Origin: Streptomyces diastatochromogenes
Lineage (GTDB): Bacteria > Actinomycetota > Actinomycetes > Streptomycetales > Streptomycetaceae
Assembly (NCBI RefSeq): GCF_002242805.1
Contig: NZ_MCGQ01000012.1
Location: 248,001 to 312,000, forward strand
Reading direction: 5' to 3'
DNA: 64,000 nucleotides
A program made the translations under genes and the position numbers. The notes beneath the pieces were generated by a model. It did not search any database and had not been told where the DNA came from. It saw only the letters and a list, made by a program, of their open reading frames with translations. Shown piece after piece: positions 35,568 through 43,115 of the stretch (position 1 is the first letter of the stretch; every line of letters starts with the position of its first letter).

Positions 35568-36104
35568 GTGCAGTGGACGAAACAGAACGAACAAACTGTG
35601 TATGAAAACCGCTGGTTCAGCGTCAACCTCGCAGATGTCGAGCTGCCGGACGGCCGGCACCTCGACCACTTCCTGATCCGGCTGCGGCCGGTCGCCGTCG
35701 CCACGGTGGTCAACGAGGCCAACGAAGTCCTGCTCCTGTGGCGCCACCGGTTCATCACCGACAGTTGGGGCTGGGAACTGGCCGCGGGTGTGGTGGAGGA
35801 CGGCGAGGACATCGCGAGCGCGGCCGCCAGGGAACTGGAGGAGGAGACCGGCTGGCGGCCGGGGCCCCTGCACCACCTGATGAGCGTGGAGCCGTCCAAC
35901 GGCCTCACCGACGCCCGGCACCACATCTACTGGTCCGACCGGGGCGAGTACGTCGGACATCCCGTGGACGACTTCGAGTCGGACCGTCGCGCATGGGTCC
36001 CCCTCAAAGTCGTCCCCGACCTGATCGCCCGAGGGGAGGTCCCGGCCGCCAACATGGCGGCCGCGTTACTCCTGCTGCATCACATGAGGCTCGCGGATGG
36101 TTAG
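35568..36104 (+). CDS. NUDIX hydrolase with a TTA (bldA) codon
   Basis: A 178-residue protein from GTG 35568 with GGAAGGTGG upstream. The NUDIX box is GVVEDGEDIASAAARELEEE followed by TGW, with all catalytic Glu residues. 'VYENRWFSVNLADVELPDGR' and the general form resemble ADP-ribose pyrophosphatases, which clear nucleoside-diphosphate sugars in the cytosol. Leu167 is encoded by TTA (36066-36068), so full translation should need the bldA tRNA of differentiated cells. It ends 3 bases into the window of the convergent small gene (36101). Confidence 0.87.
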   Translation: MQWTKQNEQTVYENRWFSVNLADVELPDGRHLDHFLIRLRPVAVATVVNEANEVLLLWRHRFITDSWGWELAAGVVEDGEDIASAAARELEEETGWRPGPLHHLMSVEPSNGLTDARHHIYWSDRGEYVGHPVDDFESDRRAWVPLKVVPDLIARGEVPAANMAAALLLLHHMRLADG

Positions 36105-36358
36105 TGGGCCAGCGCCTGCCAGACCGTCACGACCAGCGCTCCCAGAGCCGTGAGCGCGGCGACCGAGGGCAGCGGCCAGCGTGCGTGTTCCAGCGACCTC
36201 ATGCGCGTGTGCAGTGCGTCCAGTTCCTTGGCGGCCTCCTCGGTGCGATGACTGAGCAGGGCGAGTCCTCCCTCGACTCTGGCGTACGCCACGTCGAGGC
36301 GGCGCCGTAACTCTGCGAGTTCTCCATGGACCACGGGATGCTCCGGATCGGCGGTCAC
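36101..36358 (-). CDS. small coiled-coil membrane protein with a TTA (bldA) codon
   Basis: An 85-residue protein from GTG 36358, preceded at ideal distance by AAAGGAG. Residues 12-55 are charged and probably coiled-coil ('ELAELRRRLDVAYARVEGG', 'EEAAKELDALHTRMRSLEH'). Residues 61-82 form one membrane helix ('LPSVAALTALGALVVTVWQAL'), ending three residues later. The layout resembles XhlA-type proteins, but the similarity is structural only. Leu17 is TTA (36310-36308), so expression should depend on bldA. An operator-like palindrome at 36479 matches the one before the TPR regulator. Confidence 0.7.
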   Translation of the reverse strand: MTADPEHPVVHGELAELRRRLDVAYARVEGGLALLSHRTEEAAKELDALHTRMRSLEHARWPLPSVAALTALGALVVTVWQALAH

Positions 36359-36478
36359 GGGTCCACTCCTTTCCGTAGTCGAATCTGGTTGTTCCGCATC
36401 CCTTGCATGCGCATGAGGAGTCAACTCGCCTGGTGGGCGCGTGGGGAGCGTGTGCGAAGGGCATATGCGTGCCCGGCG

Positions 36479-36495
36479 CGCACACGGTGTGTGAA
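36479..36495 (-). promoter_or_regulatory. second copy of the TTCACAC palindrome
   Basis: On the minus strand TTCACACACCGTGTGCG agrees at 14 of 17 positions with the perfect palindrome at 34098-34114. It lies 121 bases upstream of the small TTA-containing gene, next to the terminator of the 3-hydroxybutyryl-CoA dehydrogenase gene. Confidence 0.5.
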
Positions 36496-36501
36496 ACAGA
36501 T

Positions 36502-36531
36502 GGGCCCGGCACCGAAATCGGTGCCGGGCCC
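36502..36531 (-). terminator. terminator after the 3-hydroxybutyryl-CoA dehydrogenase gene
   Basis: Perfect 13-bp stem GGGCCCGGCACCG/CGGTGCCGGGCCC with a 4-base loop AAAT, 20 bases beyond the stop at 36552. Confidence 0.85.
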
Positions 36532-36551
36532 TGGAGCGTCGCTCCTTGTAA

Positions 36552-37412
36552 TCAGCCGTAGGTGTAGAAGCCCGAGCCGGACTTCCGGCCGAGCCGGCCC
36601 GCCTCGACCATGCGCTGGAGCAGCGGGGGAGCGGCGTACAGCGGCTCCTTGTACTCGGCGTACATCGAGTTGGCGATGGAGACGATGGTGTCCAGACCGA
36701 TGAGGTCGGACAGCCGCAGCGGGCCCATCGGGTGGGCGCAGCCCATCTCCATGCCGTTGTCGATGTCCTCGCGGCTCGCGATGCCGGACTCGAACATCCG
36801 GATCGCGGACAGCAGATAGGGCACCAGCAGCGCGTTGACCACGAACCCGGAGCGGTCCTGGGCGCGGATGGCGTGCTTGCCGAGCACCTTCTCGGCGAAC
36901 AGCTGGGCGCGGCCGAGCGTGCCCTCAGAGGTGGTGAGCGCCGGGATCAGCTCGACCAGCTGCTGCACCGGGGCCGGGTTGAAGAAGTGGATGCCCACCA
37001 CGTGGTCGGGGCGGGAGGTGGCGACCGCCAGCTTCACCAGCGGAATGGAGGAGGTGTTGGAGGCCAGGATCGCGTCCGGGCGGGTCAGCACCTGGTCGAG
37101 CACCTGGAAGATCTCCGTCTTCACCTGCTCGTTCTCGACGACCGCCTCGATCACCAGGTCACGGTCGGCGAACTCGCCGAGGTCGGTGGTGAAGCTGAGG
37201 CGCGCCAGCGTGGCGTCCCGCTCCTCCTCGCTGATCTTGCCGCGCTCGGCGGCCTTGGCCAGGGAGTTGTACAGCCGGGTACGGCCGATCTCCAGGGCCT
37301 CGCCGGTGGTCTCGGCGACCTTGACGTCCAGTCCCGCGCGGGCGCACACCTCGGCGATGCCCGCGCCCATCTGGCCGCAGCCCACGACTCCGACGCGCTC
37401 GATGTCGGTCAC
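36552..37412 (-). CDS. 3-hydroxybutyryl-CoA dehydrogenase
   Basis: A 286-residue protein from GTG 37412 with GAAGGG upstream. 'VGVVGCGQMGAGIAEVCARAG' is the NAD-binding loop. The catalytic His is in 'VVGIHFFNPAPVQQLVELI', and the C-terminal domain has 'DIDNGMEMGCAHPMGPLRLSDLIGLD'. It oxidises or reduces (S)-3-hydroxybutyryl-CoA in fatty-acid or polyhydroxybutyrate-related metabolism. The length matches HbdA/FadB2. It is single in its transcription unit, closed by a hairpin. Confidence 0.92.
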   Translation of the reverse strand: MTDIERVGVVGCGQMGAGIAEVCARAGLDVKVAETTGEALEIGRTRLYNSLAKAAERGKISEEERDATLARLSFTTDLGEFADRDLVIEAVVENEQVKTEIFQVLDQVLTRPDAILASNTSSIPLVKLAVATSRPDHVVGIHFFNPAPVQQLVELIPALTTSEGTLGRAQLFAEKVLGKHAIRAQDRSGFVVNALLVPYLLSAIRMFESGIASREDIDNGMEMGCAHPMGPLRLSDLIGLDTIVSIANSMYAEYKEPLYAAPPLLQRMVEAGRLGRKSGSGFYTYG

Positions 37413-37582
37413 ATCGTTCCCTTCGCTGGTGTTCTCCGGCTCCGGCAGGACCTCCGGGTTCGGCGCCTGCTCCGATCGTGCACGTTACCGCCAAGTATCG
37501 ATGATCGATCGCCCGGGTGGGGCATCCTGGGGCGCGGAACGATCCGTGACGGCGCGGATCCGGAGCGTATGGGGGTGTGCAG

Positions 37583-38827
37583 ATGGGGCGACTGTCACGG
37601 CGTGCGTTCGCGAGGGCGGCGCTGTCGACGCTGGCGACGGCCCAGGGCGCGGCTGCGGTGCCGGGGCCGCGGCACCGGCACTGGCCGTGGCCGCGCGCGG
37701 CCGCCGAGATGCGGGGTGTGTGGCTGGCGACCGTGTCCAACCGCGACTGGCCCTCCAAGGCCGGCCTCACGGCCGAGGCACAGCGCACGGAGCTGATCGC
37801 CCACCTGGACCGGGCGGTCCGCGACCGGCTCAACACCGTGATCCTCCAGGTGCGGCCCACGGCCGACGCCCTGTGGCCCTCGCCGTACGAGCCCTGGTCC
37901 GAGTACCTCACCGGCACCCAGGGCAGGGACCCGGGCTGGGACCCGCTGGGCACCGCCGTGCGGGAGGCGCACGCCCGCGGCCTGGAACTGCACGCCTGGT
38001 TCAACCCGTACCGCGTCGCCAACCACACCGACCCGACCCGGCTGGCCGCCTCGCACCCGGCCCGCCGGCACCCGGACTGGGTGGTGCCCTACGGCGGGAA
38101 GCTCTACTACAACCCGGGCCTGCCCGAGGTCCGTGCCTTCGTGGAGCAGGCCATGCTCGACGCGGTCGTCAGGTACCCGGTGGACGCCGTCCACTTCGAC
38201 GACTACTTCTACCCGTACCCGGTCGCCGGGCAGACCTTCGACGACGACGCCGCGTACGACCGGTACGGCGGCGACTTCTCCACCCGGGCCGCCTGGCGCC
38301 GCGACAACATCGACAGGCTGGTGCGGGAGACGGCCGCGGCGATCAAGCAGGTCCGGCCCGGCACCCGGTTCGGGATCAGCCCCTTCGGGGTGTGGCGCAA
38401 CGCCGCGACCGACTCCCGCGGCTCGGACACCCGGGCGGGCGTGCAGACGTACGACGACCTGCACGCGGACACCCGTATGTGGGTGCGCAACCACTGGATC
38501 GACTACATCGTCCCGCAGCTCTACTGGCACATCGGCTTCGCCGCCGCCGACTACGCGACCCTGGTCGACTGGTGGGCGAAGGTCGCCGAGGGCACCAAGA
38601 CGCAGCTGTACATCGGGGAGGCGCTGTACAAGGCGGGGGCCGCGGGGCAGCCCTCGGAGTGGCAGGACCCGGTCGAACTGTCCCGGCACCTCACGCTCGC
38701 CGGGGGGTATCCGCAGGTGCGCGGCCATGTGTTCTTCGCCGCCAAGGACGTGGCGGCGGATCCGGTCGGGGCGATGGCGCGGGTGGTCGCCGACCACTAC
38801 GGGCAGCCGGCGAAGCCACCGCGCTGA
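37583..38827 (+). CDS. Tat-exported GH10-like (GHL10/DUF187) glycosyl hydrolase
   Basis: A 414-residue protein. SRRAFARAAL at residues 6-15 followed by an Ala-rich stretch is a twin-arginine signal. The mature TIM barrel has 'MRGVWLATVSNRDWPSKAG', 'VILQVRPTADALWPSPYEPWS', 'HAWFNPYRVAN' and 'VHFDDYFYPYP' (acidic catalytic candidates), and 'FGISPFGVWRN'. This is the YngK/DUF187 family of putative cell-wall or polysaccharide hydrolases. ATG 37583 fits GGGGGT upstream better than GTG 37577. Substrate unknown. Confidence 0.84.
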   Translation: MGRLSRRAFARAALSTLATAQGAAAVPGPRHRHWPWPRAAAEMRGVWLATVSNRDWPSKAGLTAEAQRTELIAHLDRAVRDRLNTVILQVRPTADALWPSPYEPWSEYLTGTQGRDPGWDPLGTAVREAHARGLELHAWFNPYRVANHTDPTRLAASHPARRHPDWVVPYGGKLYYNPGLPEVRAFVEQAMLDAVVRYPVDAVHFDDYFYPYPVAGQTFDDDAAYDRYGGDFSTRAAWRRDNIDRLVRETAAAIKQVRPGTRFGISPFGVWRNAATDSRGSDTRAGVQTYDDLHADTRMWVRNHWIDYIVPQLYWHIGFAAADYATLVDWWAKVAEGTKTQLYIGEALYKAGAAGQPSEWQDPVELSRHLTLAGGYPQVRGHVFFAAKDVAADPVGAMARVVADHYGQPAKPPR

Positions 38828-38828
38828 G

Positions 38829-39026
38829 CTATGACGGCCGGGTTTCCTTGTGCCGGATCTCGGTGTCGGGGCCGGGGGAGCAGATGCCCGTGTGCCCGTC
38901 CTGGAAGCGGACGCGGTACGGCGGCTCGCCCTTCTGGCCCATCACTTCGACAATCTCGCCGATCTTGTCGTGTTCGCCGACCACCCTGCCGTGCTGGACA
39001 AGCTGGTCGCCGACGGTTGCGCGCAT
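38829..39026 (-). CDS. DUF1918 family small protein
   Basis: A 65-residue protein with 'VGDQLVQHGRVVGEHDKIGEIVEVMG' in pieces and 'PPYRVRFQDGHTGICSPGPD', the conserved DUF1918 block with an SH3-like beta fold. Such proteins are widespread in actinobacteria and of unknown function. It stops 2 bases from the convergent hydrolase gene and is 16 bases downstream of the EamA gene, likely co-transcribed. Confidence 0.88.
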   Translation of the reverse strand: MRATVGDQLVQHGRVVGEHDKIGEIVEVMGQKGEPPYRVRFQDGHTGICSPGPDTEIRHKETRPS

Positions 39027-39042
39027 CAGGCCCTCCTCACGG

Positions 39043-39954
39043 TCACGACCGTTGCGTGACGGCGATGCAGACGAGCACGGCGACAGCGGTCAGCGGAGCG
39101 GCCGCCGTAAGGTGCTCGCCCAGGAGCAGCGCCGACCACACCAGTGTGAGCAGCGGCTGGGCCAACTGCAACTGGCTCGCCTTCGGGATGCCGATGGCCG
39201 CCATCCCGCGGTACCAGACGACAAGACCGAGGAACTGCGAGACCACCGAGACCCACACCAGACCCGTCACCCCGTGCACGGTGAAGTGCACCGGCTCGTA
39301 CGACAGCGCCAGCGCGGCGGCCGGCAGGCTCAGCGGCAGGCACAGCACCAGCGCCCAGCCGATGACCTGCCAGCCGGGCATGACCCGGGCCAGCCGCCCG
39401 CCCTCGGTGTAGCCGGCCGCGCACACCAGCAGCGCGGCGAACAGATAGCCGTCGGCGGCGGTGAGCGCGCCGCCGCTCTGGCCGAGGGTGAAGGCGAGCA
39501 CGGCCGCGGCGCCCGTCAGCGCCGCCAGCCAGAACCGCCGCGAGGGCCGGTGGCCCATGCGCAGGGCCGAGCAGACGGCGGTGGTCAGCGGCAGCAGGCC
39601 CACCACGACGGCCGCGTGCGAGGTGGTCGAGGTCTGCAGCGCGAGCGTGGTCAGCATCGGGAAGCCGAACACCACTCCGGCGGCGACGACCGCGAGGCCC
39701 GGCAGATGCCGGCGGTCGGGCAGCGGCACCCGCAGCACCAGCAGACACCCACCCGCGATGAGCGCGGCAAGGACGCTGCGCACCGCCACCAGGGACCAGG
39801 GGCCGAAGCTCTCCAGGCCCCAGGCGGTGGACGGGAAGGTGAGGGAGAAGGCGGTCACCCCCAGGGCCGCCATCCCGGTGCCGAAGGACCGGTGCTCCCG
39901 GGGAGCGGGGACCGCTATCGCCGTCGCGGTAGTAGCGCTACTCTGTGCTCTCAT
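39043..39954 (-). CDS. EamA/DMT-family transporter
   Basis: A 303-residue membrane protein with ten hydrophobic helices in two EamA repeats. 'LSLTFPSTAWGL'-like TM1, 'RSVLAALIAGG' and 'FLGLVVWYRGMAAIGIPKASQLQLAQPLLTLVWSALLLGE' in pieces are typical. It probably exports a metabolite or amino acid. It is divergent from a MocR regulator, and the two ATG codons physically overlap (39952-39955). A -10-like TACGCT at 39965-39960 sits 5 bases before its ATG, so its mRNA is probably leaderless. Confidence 0.87.
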   Translation of the reverse strand: MRAQSSATTATAIAVPAPREHRSFGTGMAALGVTAFSLTFPSTAWGLESFGPWSLVAVRSVLAALIAGGCLLVLRVPLPDRRHLPGLAVVAAGVVFGFPMLTTLALQTSTTSHAAVVVGLLPLTTAVCSALRMGHRPSRRFWLAALTGAAAVLAFTLGQSGGALTAADGYLFAALLVCAAGYTEGGRLARVMPGWQVIGWALVLCLPLSLPAAALALSYEPVHFTVHGVTGLVWVSVVSQFLGLVVWYRGMAAIGIPKASQLQLAQPLLTLVWSALLLGEHLTAAAPLTAVAVLVCIAVTQRS

Positions 39955-39967
39955 GCATGAGCGTAGC
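39931..39967. promoter_or_regulatory. shared divergent operator/promoter of the EamA and MocR genes
   Basis: Two perfect 12-base palindromes, AGTAGCGCTACT (39931-39942) and CTCATGCATGAG (39950-39961), plus the outer pair GCTAC (39937-39941)/GTAGC (39963-39967), are packed around the overlapping start codons. TACTCT (39939-39944) and, on the other strand, TACGCT (39965-39960) are placed as -10 boxes for leaderless transcripts. Confidence 0.55.
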
Positions 39968-41386
39968 AGTGTGGGCGAACTGGCAGAACAGCTGCGGCGG
40001 GAACTGGACCGCTACTCTCCAGGTGGAAAGCTCCCGTCGAGCAGGGCCCTGGTCGAGCGGTTCCGGGTGAGCCCGGTGACCGTCTCCCGGGCCCTGGCCC
40101 AGCTGGCCGCCGAGGGACTGGTGGTCACCCGGCCCGGCGCCGGCGCCTTCCGCGCCCGGCCGCATGCCGTGGCCGCGCCCGCCGGGGACACCTCCTGGCA
40201 GGAACTCGCGCTGAGCGCCGACGGCGCCTCCGACCTCGTACCGCGCACGGTGGACGCTTCCGGGGTCACGGTCTCGCTCACCACCCCGCCCCCGGGCGTG
40301 CTGGAGTTCAGCGGCGGCTATCCGCACCCCTCCCTGCAGCCCGAGCGGGCCATGGCCGCGGCCCTCGCCCGGGCCGGGCGGCGGCCCGGCGCCTGGGGGA
40401 GGCCGCCGCTGGAGGGGCTGCCCGAGCTGCGCGAGTGGTTCGCGCGCGGCATCGGCGGCGCGGTCACCGCGGCCGAGGTGCTGATCGCCGCGGGTGGCCA
40501 GGCCGCGCTGGCCACGGCCCTGCGGGCGCTGGCCCCGCCCGGTGCCCCGGTCCTCGTGGAGTCGCCCACCTACCCGGGCATGCTGGCCCTCGCCCGCGCG
40601 GCCGGACTGCGCCCGATCCCGGTGCCGGTCGACCCCGACGGCGTACGCCCCGACCTGCTCGCCGACGCCTTCCGGGCCACCGGCGCCCGGGTCTTCGTCT
40701 GCCAGCCCCTGTTCCAGAACCCGACCGGCGCGGTCCTGGCCCCCGACCGCCGCGCCGAGGTGCTGCGCATCGCCCGCGCCGCGGGCGCGTTCGTCGTCGA
40801 GGACGACTACGTACGGCGCCTCGTGCACGCGGACGCGGGCCCGCTGCCCCGCCCGCTGGCCGCCGACGACCCCGACGGCGTGGTCGTCCACGTCGGCTCG
40901 CTGACCAAGGCGACCTCGCCCAGCTTCCGGGTGGCCGCGCTGGCCGCGCGCGGTCCCGTGCTGGAGCGCCTGCGCGCGATCCAGGTCGTGGACAGCTTCT
41001 TCGTCCCCCGGCCGCTCCAGGAGGCGGCCCTGGAACTCGTCGGTTCCCCGGCCTGGCCCCGCCATCTGCGGGCCCTCTCCGCCGAGCTGAAGACCCGCCG
41101 CGACACCATGACGACCGAACTCGCCCTGCACCTGCCCGAACTGGCCCTGCCCCACATCCCCTCCGGCGGCTACCAGCTCTGGCTCCGCCTCCCCGACGGA
41201 GCCGACGAGGCCGCCCTGACCGCGGCCGCCCTCCGCGCGGGGGTCGCCCTCACCCCCGGCCGCCCCTACTTCAGCGCCGAACCCCCCGCGGGCCATCTCC
41301 GCCTGAGCTTCGCGGCGGTGGCGGGGACGGGGGAGATCGCGGAGGGGATACGGAGGCTGCGGGTGGCGTGCGACGAGGTGCTCTGA
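39953..41386 (+). CDS. MocR/PdxR-type PLP-dependent GntR regulator
   Basis: A 477-residue fusion. A GntR winged HTH (about residues 5-70, 'LPSSRALVERFRVSPVTVSRALAQLAAEGL') is followed by a linker and a fold-type I aminotransferase domain (about 110-475) with the PLP lysine in 'VHVGSLTKATSPSFRVA'. Such regulators sense PLP or amino compounds and usually control the divergent neighbour, here an EamA exporter. ATG 39953 overlaps the exporter's ATG. No ribosome-binding site fits, so leaderless translation is likely. Confidence 0.88.
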   Translation: MHERSSVGELAEQLRRELDRYSPGGKLPSSRALVERFRVSPVTVSRALAQLAAEGLVVTRPGAGAFRARPHAVAAPAGDTSWQELALSADGASDLVPRTVDASGVTVSLTTPPPGVLEFSGGYPHPSLQPERAMAAALARAGRRPGAWGRPPLEGLPELREWFARGIGGAVTAAEVLIAAGGQAALATALRALAPPGAPVLVESPTYPGMLALARAAGLRPIPVPVDPDGVRPDLLADAFRATGARVFVCQPLFQNPTGAVLAPDRRAEVLRIARAAGAFVVEDDYVRRLVHADAGPLPRPLAADDPDGVVVHVGSLTKATSPSFRVAALAARGPVLERLRAIQVVDSFFVPRPLQEAALELVGSPAWPRHLRALSAELKTRRDTMTTELALHLPELALPHIPSGGYQLWLRLPDGADEAALTAAALRAGVALTPGRPYFSAEPPAGHLRLSFAAVAGTGEIAEGIRRLRVACDEVL

Positions 41387-41471
41387 GGCAGGGTGTTCCC
41401 GGGCGGGAAGGCGGTCGTACCACCGGGTAAAACGAGTCGACGCCTGCCGTCCGCCCTGTGAGGATCCCCGC

Positions 41472-41909
41472 ATGAGCGACGCACCCGACCTCCCCGACGG
41501 CTACGAGTTCTCCGCCGACACCTCCCGCGTGGACGTCGACCGTGTCCACGGCTGGCTGTCGACCGACGCGTACTGGGCGATCGGCCGCCCCCGGGAGAAG
41601 CACGAGCACGCGATGGCGTCCTCGATCAACTTCGGGGTGTACGCGACGGCCTCGGGCGAGCAGGTGGCGTACGCGCGCGTGGTGACCGACCGGGCGCTGT
41701 TCGCCTGGCTGGCCGATGTGTACGTCGATCCCTCGGTGCGCGGCACGGGCGTCGGCACGGCCTTCGTCGGCCGTATCCGGGACCACCTGCGGCCCTTCGG
41801 TCTGCGGCGCATCCTGCTGGCCACGGAGGACGCGCACGGGGTGTACGAGAAGCTGGGCTTCCGGCCGCTGGATCGTCCCGACCAGTGGATGATCCACCTC
41901 CCCCAGTAA
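41472..41909 (+). CDS. GNAT-family N-acetyltransferase
   Basis: A 145-residue protein from ATG 41472 with GTGAGGA upstream. The acetyl-CoA motif is 'ADVYVDPSVRGTGVGTAFVGRI' (R-G-x-G-V-G), followed by 'ATEDAHGVYEKLGFRPL'. 'GWLSTDAYWAIGRPREKHE' matches the YitI-like/FR47 group. Substrate unknown. It is an isolated small gene between the MocR and histidine-phosphatase genes. Confidence 0.87.
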   Translation: MSDAPDLPDGYEFSADTSRVDVDRVHGWLSTDAYWAIGRPREKHEHAMASSINFGVYATASGEQVAYARVVTDRALFAWLADVYVDPSVRGTGVGTAFVGRIRDHLRPFGLRRILLATEDAHGVYEKLGFRPLDRPDQWMIHLPQ

Positions 41910-41982
41910 GCGGGCGCACACCCTGGGTAACTCACAGACAACGGCCCTTGACCTGCGCACACCCGAGGCTCACCATCACCGC

Positions 41983-42576
41983 ATGCCACTTCGGGTCACG
42001 TTCGTCGCCGCCGCGCGCAGTTCCCCGCTGCTCGCGGAGCGCTTCGAGGACGACCGGCCGCTGGACCAGGCCGGCTGGGACGAGGTGCAGCGCATGGCCT
42101 GGGACCTGCTGCCGCTGCGGGCCGCCGACCTGCGTTACTGCTCCCCGACCCCGCGCAGCCGTGCCACCGGCGACGCCCTGGGGTACGCCCCGCTGGTCCA
42201 GCTCGCGCTGCGCGACTGCGACATGGGCCGCTGGCGCGGGCTGACGCTGGGCGAGGCGATGGCCCGCGAACCGGACGCCGTGGACGCCTGGCTCGCCGAT
42301 CCGCGCTCCGTCCCGCACGGCGGCGAGTCGCTGCTGGCCTTCATCTCCCGGGTCGGCGGCTGGCTCGACACGCGCCCGGTGGGCGACGGCGGCCGGATCG
42401 TCGCCGTCGCCGAGCCCTCGGTGATCCGCGCCGCCCTGGTGTACGCCCTGAAGGCGCCGCCCGCGACCTACTGGAACATCGACGTGCGCCCGCTCTCCAC
42501 GACCACGGTGACGGGCCGCTCGGGCCGTTGGAACCTCCGTCTGGACGGTGTGTCGGCTCAGCCCTCGCGCACGTAG
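41983..42576 (+). CDS. histidine-phosphatase-fold protein with lost catalytic residues
   Basis: A 197-residue protein with the order of the phosphoglycerate-mutase-like fold: N-terminal strand, 'CSPTPRSRATGDALG', 'RDCDMGRWRGLTLGEAM' (the F-G-x-W-E-G-like block), and 'PHGGESLLAFISRV'. The usual R-H-G motif is replaced by AAA ('TFVAAARSSP'), and the second catalytic His by Glu-Pro ('VAVAEPSVIRAALVY'). It should therefore be inactive as a phosphatase and may bind a ligand or partner. Start ATG 41983. Confidence 0.75.
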   Translation: MPLRVTFVAAARSSPLLAERFEDDRPLDQAGWDEVQRMAWDLLPLRAADLRYCSPTPRSRATGDALGYAPLVQLALRDCDMGRWRGLTLGEAMAREPDAVDAWLADPRSVPHGGESLLAFISRVGGWLDTRPVGDGGRIVAVAEPSVIRAALVYALKAPPATYWNIDVRPLSTTTVTGRSGRWNLRLDGVSAQPSRT

Positions 42577-43007
42577 TCGGTGGTCAGCAGCAGCTCCTTC
42601 GCCGGTCCGCCGACCCGCCACACCGAGCGCCAGTGGTCGGCGTCCGTCACCGTGAACTCGCCCCGGTAGAGGTCGGCCGCGCAAGGGTGGTCGGCCACGT
42701 GCCGTCCCGAGGTCAGGTCCAGGTCGTGGAAGGGCCGGCCGTCCGCGAAACGGACGTCCGCCGTGCCCGGTGAGGCCCCGGGCAGGAAGCGCAGGGTGCG
42801 TGTCGCGGGCCGGGCCACGCCCTGCCAGGTGAAGGTGCCCGACTCCTCGTGCAGCAGTCCGCCGCCGGCGAGCGGGCTGAAGACGGTGACTCCCTCGAAC
42901 CGCCCCTCGTCCCCGCTCGCCAGATCGCGCACGGTCCGCTCCACCCGCCAGCGTCCGGCCAGGTGGGCCAGGACATCGGCCACGGGCCAGAACCCGCCCA
43001 TCATCAC
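42558..43007 (-). CDS. DUF6314 family protein
   Basis: A 149-residue protein with an up-and-down beta pattern resembling lipocalin-like folds: 'LAGRWRVERTVRDLASGDEG', 'GLLHEESGTFTWQG', 'GRPFHDLDLTSGRHVADH', 'CAADLYRGEF' and 'WRSVWRVGGPAKE' fit DUF6314. Function unknown. Three starts (GTG 43007, ATG 43004, ATG 43001) follow AGGGG closely; the exact one is open. It overlaps the convergent histidine-phosphatase-like gene by 19 bases. Confidence 0.78.
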   Translation of the reverse strand: MMMGGFWPVADVLAHLAGRWRVERTVRDLASGDEGRFEGVTVFSPLAGGGLLHEESGTFTWQGVARPATRTLRFLPGASPGTADVRFADGRPFHDLDLTSGRHVADHPCAADLYRGEFTVTDADHWRSVWRVGGPAKELLLTTDYVREG

Positions 43008-43025
43008 CCCTGTCTGTCCGCCCCA

Positions 43026-43054
43026 TTGACGTGCTCATACCCCTTCCCTATCTT
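43026..43054 (+). promoter_or_regulatory. sigma-70-type promoter of the arabinofuranosidase gene
   Basis: TTGACG (43026-43031), a 17-base spacer, TATCTT (43049-43054). The transcript would start near 43061, giving a leader of about 55 bases. Confidence 0.7.
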
Positions 43055-43057
43055 GCC

Positions 43058-43092
43058 GTTCGAAGTGCTGACCACTGTCTGATATTTCGAAC
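43058..43092 (+). promoter_or_regulatory. paired TTCGAA operator sites
   Basis: GTTCGAA (43058-43064) and TTCGAAC (43086-43092) are inverted copies 28 bases apart centre to centre; each contains the palindrome TTCGAA. The first covers the expected transcription start, so a repressor here would block the promoter. No regulator gene is adjacent. Confidence 0.5.
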
Positions 43093-43115
43093 AATCAAAG
43101 AGCCGCGGAGTATCC

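Noticed and set aside
36835-39960. Open frame of over 1000 codons on the plus strand
   Set aside because: It runs across the dehydrogenase, hydrolase, DUF1918 and EamA genes in non-coding phases and has no domain-like sequence.
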